Assembly: GCA_964411425.1 (NCBI GenBank)
Contig: CAYPKW010000012.1
Coordinates: 1-55,915 of the forward strand
Reading direction: 5' to 3'
Origin: CAYPKW01 sp964411425
GTDB taxonomy: Bacteria; Pseudomonadota; Alphaproteobacteria; Dongiales; Dongiaceae
Length of the DNA: 55,915 nucleotides
In this document: piece after piece, positions 49,882 through 55,915 of the stretch
Position numbering within the stretch: the stretch's first letter is position 1
Layout: every line of letters starts with the position of its first letter
The notes under the pieces: model-generated
Told to the model about the DNA's origin: nothing
Databases searched by the model: none
What the model saw: only the letters and a program-made list of their open reading frames with translations
Program-made: the position numbers and the translations under genes

Positions 49882-51018
49882 ATGGAACCCAGTCGCGTCG
49901 TGATCGTGTACGAGGCGGAGGCGACCTGCCGCGACCGGCTGGTGGCCGCCGGTTGGCGGCCGGAGGCGGCCGAGGAAGTGGCGTGCTATCTGGCCCAGGC
50001 CACCGACCTCGACGACTTCAAGCAGGCCATCGCGGAGGCGCTCGGCGCGGCCGGCATGGCGGTCGAATTCGTCGAGCTCGACGGCTTCCTCGACGCCGCC
50101 CGGCGCTTGCCGCGGGGCGACCCCGCGACCCTGGTTTGGTGTCTGACCGACGGCATTAGGTACTACCGCGGCAGTTCGGTCGCCGCCGTGGCGCGGCTCG
50201 CCGGTTGGTCCTATTTCGGCAGTCCGCCGCAGGCGCAGCACCTGTGCCAGGACAAGTACAAGTGTTCGACGCTGGCGGCGGCGCTCGGGCTCGACGTGCC
50301 AGCGTCGGCCTTGCTCGAGGACGAGCGGGCCATCGCCGGCGCCGAGCTACTCGACCGCGGCGGGCCGTTCTTCGTCAAGCCGAACACGCTGGGCGCCAAG
50401 ATCGGCATCTTCGCCGACTCGCGATGCGAGGACGCGCGCCACGCGCTGGCGGCGAGCCGGCGCCTGTGGCGGCTCTACCGCGATCGCGCGCTGGTGCAGC
50501 GCTATCTTCCCGGCGACGACGTGAGGGTGAGTTTCATGGACGTAGGTAGCGACGGCGCGGGGACCTTGGGGATCGCGCAGCTCTTGAAGCACCCGGACAG
50601 CGAGACCGGGGGCGAATTCATGACCGCGCGGGACAACGCCAGCCTGTCGGGCAGCCGCGACACCGGCGGCACGGTCGGCGCCTTCGGCCAGCGCCAGCGC
50701 ATCGCCTTCGTGCCGCGGCTCTCCGATTTACGCCGGGCGGCCGGCGAGGGGGACGGAGGCGCCGCGGGCATCGTCGACGCGGTCGGCCGGGCGGTGCCCC
50801 GGATCGTCGAGCTGTTCGGACTTGCGGATTATTTTTCGGTCGATTTCAGGGTCGCCGCCGGGGCGCCGCATTTTCTCGAATTCGAGGTCTGTCCGGCGGT
50901 CACCATCTACGATTTCCAAACCTATTTGCGGGACGCCTACGGGCTGGCACTGCCCGCGGCGCTGGTCGCGGCGTTCCGCCGCTCGCTCGCCCGGCAAGGG
51001 GCCGCGCCGGCGCTTTAG
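49882..51018 (+). CDS. ATP-grasp enzyme (D-Ala-D-Ala ligase-like)
   Basis: A 378-residue protein with an ATP-grasp C-terminal part: GPFFVKPNTLGAKIGI (ATP-binding lysine), LVQRYLPGDDVRVSF, and the metal-binding end FSVDFRVAAGAPHFLEFEVCP where Asp and Glu bind Mg. The N-terminal domain has DGIRYYRGSSVAAVARLAG and SYFGSPPQAQHLCQDKYKC. It probably ligates a carboxylate to an amine, but the substrates are unknown; the usual D-Ala-D-Ala ligase end motif NxxPG is replaced by FEVCP, so it is not a Ddl. It overlaps the convergent DapA-like gene by 4 bp. Confidence 0.85.
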   Translation: MEPSRVVIVYEAEATCRDRLVAAGWRPEAAEEVACYLAQATDLDDFKQAIAEALGAAGMAVEFVELDGFLDAARRLPRGDPATLVWCLTDGIRYYRGSSVAAVARLAGWSYFGSPPQAQHLCQDKYKCSTLAAALGLDVPASALLEDERAIAGAELLDRGGPFFVKPNTLGAKIGIFADSRCEDARHALAASRRLWRLYRDRALVQRYLPGDDVRVSFMDVGSDGAGTLGIAQLLKHPDSETGGEFMTARDNASLSGSRDTGGTVGAFGQRQRIAFVPRLSDLRRAAGEGDGGAAGIVDAVGRAVPRIVELFGLADYFSVDFRVAAGAPHFLEFEVCPAVTIYDFQTYLRDAYGLALPAALVAAFRRSLARQGAAPAL

Positions 51019-51920
51019 ACGCCGCCGGCGTCGTCGAGGCGGCGGCGCAATTCCCTGGCGCTCTCGGCGTCGAGCGGCTGGAACGGCGGCAAGACGTTGC
51101 GCCAGAGGGGCTTGCCGGTTCGTTGCTCCAGCAGCGATTTCAGCGCCGGGATCACGGGGAACGCCTCGATGCATCGGCGCGCCGCGGTGGCCCGCGTTTG
51201 CGCCGCCTCGGCGGCGGCCCAGTCGCCCGCGCGCCACGCCGAATAGACCGCCTGGCACAGCGGCGCCGTCACGTTGGCGGTAGCGCTGATGCAGCCGGCG
51301 CCGCCCTCGTTCAGCAGCGGCAGGAGGAACGTTTCGCTGCCGGCGAACAGATCGAAGCCGGGAAAGCGCCGCTGCATGTCGCGCATCGACGGCCAGTCGC
51401 CCGAGCTGTCCTTCATGCCGGCGACCACCGGGCCGTAGCGGTCGATGAGCCGCCGCACCAGCTCGGCGCCGACCGCATATCCGGTAAGCGACGGGAAATT
51501 GTAGAGATAGAGGCGCAAACGATCATCGCCGACACGGTCGATCAGGCGCGCGAAGAAACCATAGGCGCCGTCGTCCGTCAGCGGCTTGTAGTAGAACGGC
51601 GGCAGCACCAGGACGCAGCGGACGCCGCCGGCGAGACAGGCGCGGGTCAACCGGATGGCGTCGGCGACCGCGCAAGAGCCGGTGCCGACCAGCAGCCGCT
51701 CGCGCGGCAACCGTTCGGAAACCCAGCCGATGACCGCGGCCCGCTCATCGACCGGAAGCGAGTTGGCCTCGCCGGTGGTGCCGAGGATGGCGAGCGCGTC
51801 GCAACCCTCGGCCAGCAGCCGGCGGCAGTGCTCGAGGAACGCCTCGCGATCGGGCGCCAAATCGTCCGTGAGCGGCGTCAGCGCCGCGGCCAGCACGCCG
51901 GAGATCAGTCGGTCGACCAT
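51015..51920 (-). CDS. Dihydrodipicolinate synthase/N-acetylneuraminate lyase family protein
   Basis: A 301-residue Schiff-base aldolase: AILGTTGEANSLP (the GTTGE motif), LYLYNFPSLTGYAVG with the catalytic Tyr, and GMKDSSGDW with the catalytic Lys. True DapA enzymes have similar motifs, but this family also covers lyases of 2-keto-sugar acids, and no lysine genes are nearby. Its first 26 codons are duplicated at 53393-53471, on the other side of the outer-membrane gene. Confidence 0.9.
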   Translation of the reverse strand: MVDRLISGVLAAALTPLTDDLAPDREAFLEHCRRLLAEGCDALAILGTTGEANSLPVDERAAVIGWVSERLPRERLLVGTGSCAVADAIRLTRACLAGGVRCVLVLPPFYYKPLTDDGAYGFFARLIDRVGDDRLRLYLYNFPSLTGYAVGAELVRRLIDRYGPVVAGMKDSSGDWPSMRDMQRRFPGFDLFAGSETFLLPLLNEGGAGCISATANVTAPLCQAVYSAWRAGDWAAAEAAQTRATAARRCIEAFPVIPALKSLLEQRTGKPLWRNVLPPFQPLDAESARELRRRLDDAGGV

Positions 51921-52116
51921 CTAACGGATCGATTCTAAAGGTTGGTGCCGGCGTTTGACAGCGGGACGAAATCGTCGGTGTCTTGCATCCAGCCGATGGG
52001 CGTGGCGTCTAAGGACGATCAGCGCGCTGCCGTGCCGCTGGACTCGGGGGGGGGCATGCATACTCTGCATTCCAGACTGCGGGCCGCGGCGGGCAATGGT
52101 CAGGGGGGGCCAAGTC

Positions 52117-53370
52117 ATGATCGCGAAGTCTCGAAACTTTCTCACCGCCTTGTTCCTGGTCTTCGGCCTTGCCGTGCCAGACGTGATATTTGGTTTCAGC
52201 CAAACGGCATTCGCACAGGAGCAGCCGTGTGGCTGCTGGATCGATACGAAGACACTAAAACCGGTCGACACGGTACCGGCTAATGGGGCAAACTTCGGTG
52301 GGCCACAAGAAGCTGTTCAGCGCTCCGAAAGTGACCCCAATACCGCTTTCGACCGCACGACTGGGCGAAATTTTGCTCGGGAACCAAATGGCTGCTGGAT
52401 CGATACGAAGACACTAAAACCGGTCGCCACGGTACCGGCTAATGGGGCAAACTTCGGTGGGCCACAAGAAGCTGTTCAGCGCNNNNNNNNNNNNNNNNNN
52501 NNNNNNNNNNNNNNNNNNNNNNNNNNNNNNNNNNNNNNNNNNNNNNNNNNNNNNNNNNNNNNNNNNNNNNNNNNNNNNNNNNGTGACCCCAATACCGCTT
52601 TCGACCGCACGACTGGGCGAAATTTTGCTCGGGAACCCTGTCCGCCACCATCGCAAACAGGCGCTCTGCCGGCCGGCCCGGCCGCGCCTTTCTCCCAGTT
52701 CGCGGTGTCCGGCGGCTTCAACTTCCGGTTCGGCTCGGAGGGGACGGAGCTCGGCGGCGACTTCAATCGCACGGGCGACGACGTGAGCGTGCTGCAACCG
52801 GGTTTCACCATGCAGGTCCGGACGCCAATCGGCATGTATTTCGGCATGCCCATGAACGTAGGGGTCGAGGGCACCATCGACTTGAGCGGTCCGGCAACCG
52901 GACTGCGCATCGATCTGCATCCCGCCAGCCCGGATGGGGTGAGAGATACGTTCATCAAGCAGAATGATTACGCCTCGATCTCGCCGTTTGTCGGCTTTGA
53001 ACTCGGCCAAATCGGCAACGTTGGAGAGCTGTACGGCATGGTGGGACTGCGCGGCACCCTCAAGAACGTCAAGGGGATCACCGACGAAAGCGCTGGAGGC
53101 GGCGAGCGCGAGGAGTTTTCCGAGACCAAGTTCCTGCTCGGCCCCATGGTTGGATTGGAGCTGGGCATCGGCGGAGCCCTCGCCAACCTCGGTAACTTCG
53201 GCAACCTCGGCGGTTACGACGACGACGGCGAGGACCGCGTGAAACTGCGCTTCGACCTGGAATACCGGCCGGGCACGGAAGTGTCGGGCCAATCCTCGCT
53301 CGGCTTCGACTACGACTTCCGAACGAAGGGCACCGTTCTGGGCACGCTCGGCATCACCTACGAGTACTGA
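52117..53370 (+). CDS. Outer-membrane beta-barrel protein with 53-residue tandem repeats
   Basis: A protein of at least 380 residues containing an N gap. A signal peptide ends AFA-QEQ. Then come repeats of 53 residues, each with GCWIDTKTLKPV, TVPANGANFGGPQEAVQR and DPNTAFDRTTGRNFAREP. The C-terminal 230 residues have alternating beta-strand character (VSGGFNFRFGSEG, ISPFVGFELGQIG, LGTLGITYEY with a terminal aromatic), as in an outer-membrane barrel. The repeat copy number is unknown. The repeats keep frame because each is 159 bp. No family recognised. Sequence is less GC-rich than the neighbours near 52120-52480, suggesting transfer. Confidence 0.7.
   Translation: MIAKSRNFLTALFLVFGLAVPDVIFGFSQTAFAQEQPCGCWIDTKTLKPVDTVPANGANFGGPQEAVQRSESDPNTAFDRTTGRNFAREPNGCWIDTKTLKPVATVPANGANFGGPQEAVQRXXXXXXXXXXXXXXXXXXXXXXXXXXXXXXXXXXDPNTAFDRTTGRNFAREPCPPPSQTGALPAGPAAPFSQFAVSGGFNFRFGSEGTELGGDFNRTGDDVSVLQPGFTMQVRTPIGMYFGMPMNVGVEGTIDLSGPATGLRIDLHPASPDGVRDTFIKQNDYASISPFVGFELGQIGNVGELYGMVGLRGTLKNVKGITDESAGGGEREEFSETKFLLGPMVGLELGIGGALANLGNFGNLGGYDDDGEDRVKLRFDLEYRPGTEVSGQSSLGFDYDFRTKGTVLGTLGITYEY
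52230..52637 (+). repeat. 159-bp tandem repeat array inside the outer-membrane protein gene
   Basis: Unit 1 is 52230-52388 and unit 2 starts at 52389. The units differ at one base in the 94 bases that can be compared (GTCGACACGG versus GTCGCCACGG). After the gap, 52583-52637 equals the last 55 bases of unit 1. At least two units exist, more may be hidden in the gap. Confidence 0.9.
52483..52582. other. Assembly gap (100 N) in a tandem repeat
   Basis: The gap begins inside unit 2 of the 159-bp repeat and the sequence resumes with exactly 55 bases identical to unit 1. The true length is 7 bases plus a whole number of repeat units if the frame is kept, so repeat count is unresolved. Confidence 0.9.
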
Positions 53371-53392
53371 ACGCGACGCGCCCGCGAACGGA

Positions 53393-53471
53393 CCTCGCGG
53401 TCGGGCGCCAAGTCGTCCCCAAGCGGCGTCAGCGCCGCGGCCAGCACGCCGGAGATCGGTCGGTCGACCAT
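53393..53471 (-). pseudogene. Duplicated 5' fragment of the DapA-like gene
   Basis: These 79 bases match 51842-51920 with six mismatches. Read on the minus strand they give MVDRPISGVLAAALTPLGDD and a few more codons before homology ends at GAGG. It is a truncated copy of the start of the 51015-51920 gene, oriented the same way, on the far side of the outer-membrane gene. The last 14 codons of the spermidine-synthase-like gene run through it in another frame. Confidence 0.85.
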
Positions 53472-55855
53472 CGGGTCATAGCCTTGGTGGCGGCCGCAAG
53501 ATACAGCAGAATCGCCATCGCGATGACGGCCGCGAATCCGAGGTTGACGGCAATGAGCGCGGCCAGGACGGCGCTGATGACCGAGGCGCAGCCGTTCACG
53601 CCCCAGGCCCACGGCACGAGCGCCGGCGAACGCGCGGCGACGCGGGCGAGCGCCAGGGGAAACGGCATGCCCATGAAGAGCGCCAGCGGCGCGATGCACG
53701 CGATCGAAAGGGCGATCTTGGCCGCGTCGGGCAGCGCCATGAGCGAGCGGAACAAGGGCGGCAGCAGGATGAGATGCAATGCCGCCAGCGCCGCGACGGC
53801 AAAGATTGCGAGGCGTAGAGCCGTCAGTCGTCGGCCCTCGAGGCGGCGCGCCAGGCTGGACGCGGCGCCGCTGCCGACGCCGGCGAACACCAGGAAGCCG
53901 AACAGCACCACCGAGACGGCGTAGATCGGGTGGCCGAGGAACAGCATGAAGCGCTGGATGGAAGCGATCTCGACGAACAGGAACGCGAGGCCGATCAAGA
54001 AGAAGTATCCCGCGACGCGCCAGCGCCCCGGCAGGTCGCGCGCCCGCCGTCCGGCGAGCCACAACGGCAGCAGGATGAGCGCGAGGCCGAGGACTATGGC
54101 CTGAACGAGCGTCGCGACCAGCACGGGGTAGCCCCAGTCGAGCAGCGCCGCGCCGCCCAGCGCCCGCCGCTCAAGCAGCTCCGGCAGCGCCCGCCACTTG
54201 AAGAAATCGAAGAAATACGGCCGGTCGTCGGTGGCCGGCCGCAGATCGAACTTGTAGGCGTCGAGGAACGCTTGGCGGCCGGGGCCGATGAGCGCCATCG
54301 CGCCGTCGTGGAACGTATCCTCGTCCAGCAGATTGAAGCGGTTGGCCTCGGCCGCTCGCAGGCCGGGAAGATAGGCAATGTCGAACGAGCGCCGCTGGGC
54401 GAACTCGCGGATCGTGGCGATATCGCGCTCCGCCAACGTGCCGTTCTTGACCAGCAAGGTGATGGTGTTCCAGCTCCGCAGCAGCGCGAGCCGGCGCGCC
54501 GGTTCGGCGACGGCGCCTCGCTCCATGGCGGCGAGCGCGGTCGCCAACAGCTTCAGGCTGTCGCGCGGCGGCAGCTTCAGCCAGCGCGTGATCGCCAGAT
54601 AGCCGCCGGGCTTGAGCCGCGACAGGTACTGCTGGAACGCCTCGACGGTGTAGAGGTAGCTCTCGCTTAGGCTGCGCGTGCCGGCCGCTGCCGCGGCGAA
54701 CGAGTCGAGCAGGGGAATCTGGATCAGGTCGTAGCGCGCATCGGTGCCGGCGACGAATTCGCGCCCCTCGCCGAGGTGCAGGCGGACGCGCGGCAGGTCG
54801 TAGAGCCGCCCGGCGAACCCGGCGAAATCCTCGCGCACCAGGCGCGCCACGTTCGGGTCGAGCTCGACGGCGTCGATTTGCGCCGCGTCATGGACTAGCG
54901 CCTGCAAAACGTCGGCGCCGCCCCCGGCACCGAGGACCAGCACCTCGGGCCGCGTGAGCAGGTGGTAGGGCAGCGCCGCCGGGGTGTAGTCGAGATAGGC
55001 GAGCGGCTCCGGCCGGCCGTCGAAGGCGGTGACGACGCTCAACGAATCGCCGTCCGTGAAGAGGCCAAGTTGCTCCGGCGGCTCGACCGGGCTGTCGAGG
55101 CTGAGTCCGGGGACGTGGCGGAACGGGATGGCGGGGCTCTTCACCGCGCTGATGAGGCCGAGCGCGCTCGACCGTTCGGCCACCACGGCGGCCCCCGGCG
55201 CCAGCAGGGCCTGGCTCAGCCCCTTGTATTCCGACAGCCGCAGCTCGTTCCAGGACGACGGCACGCCGGCGAGTGCCGCCGCGAGCGCGACGAGGATTAC
55301 CGCCGGCCGCGGGCGGCCCACGGCGACGGCCCCGGCCAGCGGCCCCAAACCGGCGATCACCGCCAGCGCCCGCGTCGGCGAGGCGAGGAACAGCACCGCC
55401 ACCACGCCCAGCGCGCCGAGGCCGGCGCCGGCGAGATCGGCGCGGTAGACGCGCCCGATGCGGTCGGGAAACGCCGCCAGCGCCAGGCCGACGCAGTTGG
55501 CGCCGCAGAAGAACGGCAGCGCGAACACTAGGTAGAGCAGCGGGAGCCAGGCGAGCTGGTCCGGCTCCCAGATCACCGCCAGCGGGTTGAACGGCAGGCG
55601 CTGGGCGGCGGCGAAGCCGACGAGCGCGAACAGGCCGAACAGCGCCGCGTTGAGGGCGAACGCGGTTCTGGCGTTGCGCGTCAGCGCCTCGCGCCATAAC
55701 GCGATGAACGTGCCGCTGGCGCCGTAGCCCAACAGCGCGATGGAGATCGCCATGTAGGCGAAATGACTCCATTGCACGATGGCGAGGAGCCGCATCAGCA
55801 GCACCTCGTAGGCGAGCACGCCGGCGGACAGCGTGCCGATCGCGAAGAGCGGCAT
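53429..55855 (-). CDS. Membrane protein with spermidine synthase-like methyltransferase domain
   Basis: An 808-residue protein. N-terminal membrane helices (about 1-200) lead into a Rossmann domain with VLVLGAGGGADVLQAL and DAVELDPNVARL, the AdoMet-type motifs I and II of spermidine synthases, followed by YLYTVEAFQQYLSRLKPGGYL; the C-terminal 230 residues hold more membrane helices (VLVATLVQAIVLGLALILLPLWL, shortened). Fused membrane-spermidine-synthase proteins of this layout are common in bacteria with no firm substrate. The start at 55855 abuts a repeat and has no clear ribosome site. The last residues WSTDRSPACWPRR come from the dapA-like fragment. Confidence 0.82.
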   Translation of the reverse strand: MPLFAIGTLSAGVLAYEVLLMRLLAIVQWSHFAYMAISIALLGYGASGTFIALWREALTRNARTAFALNAALFGLFALVGFAAAQRLPFNPLAVIWEPDQLAWLPLLYLVFALPFFCGANCVGLALAAFPDRIGRVYRADLAGAGLGALGVVAVLFLASPTRALAVIAGLGPLAGAVAVGRPRPAVILVALAAALAGVPSSWNELRLSEYKGLSQALLAPGAAVVAERSSALGLISAVKSPAIPFRHVPGLSLDSPVEPPEQLGLFTDGDSLSVVTAFDGRPEPLAYLDYTPAALPYHLLTRPEVLVLGAGGGADVLQALVHDAAQIDAVELDPNVARLVREDFAGFAGRLYDLPRVRLHLGEGREFVAGTDARYDLIQIPLLDSFAAAAAGTRSLSESYLYTVEAFQQYLSRLKPGGYLAITRWLKLPPRDSLKLLATALAAMERGAVAEPARRLALLRSWNTITLLVKNGTLAERDIATIREFAQRRSFDIAYLPGLRAAEANRFNLLDEDTFHDGAMALIGPGRQAFLDAYKFDLRPATDDRPYFFDFFKWRALPELLERRALGGAALLDWGYPVLVATLVQAIVLGLALILLPLWLAGRRARDLPGRWRVAGYFFLIGLAFLFVEIASIQRFMLFLGHPIYAVSVVLFGFLVFAGVGSGAASSLARRLEGRRLTALRLAIFAVAALAALHLILLPPLFRSLMALPDAAKIALSIACIAPLALFMGMPFPLALARVAARSPALVPWAWGVNGCASVISAVLAALIAVNLGFAAVIAMAILLYLAAATKAMTRWSTDRSPACWPRR

Positions 55856-55915
55856 GTTAGACCAAGAGCCTCTGAGATCGACTCGTAGCCCGTCCTTCGA
55901 GACGCGCCCTTCGGG
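55856..55915. repeat. Copy of the left end of the repeat element (window end)
   Basis: These 60 bases match 33281-33340 with two mismatches and are the left end of the MITE-like element, cut by the window end. They stand directly before the start codon of the spermidine-synthase-like gene. The contig probably breaks here because the element is multi-copy. Confidence 0.85.

Noticed and set aside
52230..52637. CRISPR array as an explanation of the tandem repeats
   Set aside because: The repeat is 159 bp, contiguous and in frame, without short repeats alternating with unique spacers.

Overview
The window looks like an almost complete short-read scaffold from a GC-rich alphaproteobacterium. It opens inside a 23S rRNA gene, followed by 5S rRNA and an initiator tRNA, which is the usual alphaproteobacterial order. 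It ends inside a dispersed repeat that also occurs at about 33.3 kb. There are two 100-N gaps. One (16908-17007) is flanked by the same 55 bp on both sides; removing one copy plus the Ns gives an intact gene. The other (52483-52582) lies in a tandem repeat. The lineage is judged from gene content (alpha-type formate dehydrogenase operon, PqqA type, palindromic repeats of alpha genomes); the genus cannot be named.

Region 1 (1-23 kb) is catabolic. After the rRNA end and an IS630-like transposase remnant, a minus-strand operon encodes a fused thiamine-dependent E1 alpha/beta dehydrogenase, a complete peptide/opine-type ABC importer (binding protein, two permeases, double ATPase) and an enolase-superfamily enzyme. 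A divergent IclR regulator leads a plus-strand set with a binding-protein-like protein lacking a signal peptide and a second enolase-superfamily enzyme. A facing minus-strand set holds a short-chain dehydrogenase, a VOC protein that seems to start at ATC, and a third enolase-superfamily enzyme. Next come two FAD amine/amino-acid oxidases, an M29/NicX-like protein, a class III aminotransferase, an aldehyde dehydrogenase and an Asp/Glu-racemase-family enzyme, which together suggest breakdown of an unidentified amine or amino acid.

Region 2 (23-33 kb) centres on PQQ-dependent alcohol oxidation. It has an ABC ATPase and permease of the PQQ-alcohol system, pqqA, pqqD (without pqqB, pqqC or pqqE), a PsiE-like membrane protein, an ankyrin protein, a dihaem cytochrome c, a PQQ dehydrogenase with the Asp-x-Asp signature of lanthanide-dependent enzymes, a beta-propeller protein and a periplasmic binding protein.

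Region 3 (33-50 kb) is a formate dehydrogenase region. The minus strand runs DUF3305, DUF3306, an HTH-TorD fusion, a small TAT-target protein, the catalytic alpha subunit (Cys type), the beta subunit, a small lipoprotein, the gamma cytochrome b, a periplasmic protein and a WD40-cytochrome c fusion. Around it lie a four-cluster ferredoxin-like protein, a four-gene operon of conserved small proteins, a TAT-exported superoxide dismutase and a tungstate ABC importer. Formate oxidation (possibly tungsten-dependent) would finish the oxidation of C1 or alcohol substrates handled by region 2.

Region 4 (50-56 kb) holds an ATP-grasp enzyme, a DapA-family aldolase, an outer-membrane protein with near-identical 53-residue repeats that lies between a full dapA-like gene and a 79-bp copy of its 5' end, and a membrane spermidine-synthase-like protein. 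The most unusual items are the HTH-TorD fusion with its own promoter and operator-like palindrome, the pqqA-pqqD island, the ATC start, and the tandem-repeat outer-membrane gene inside a duplication.
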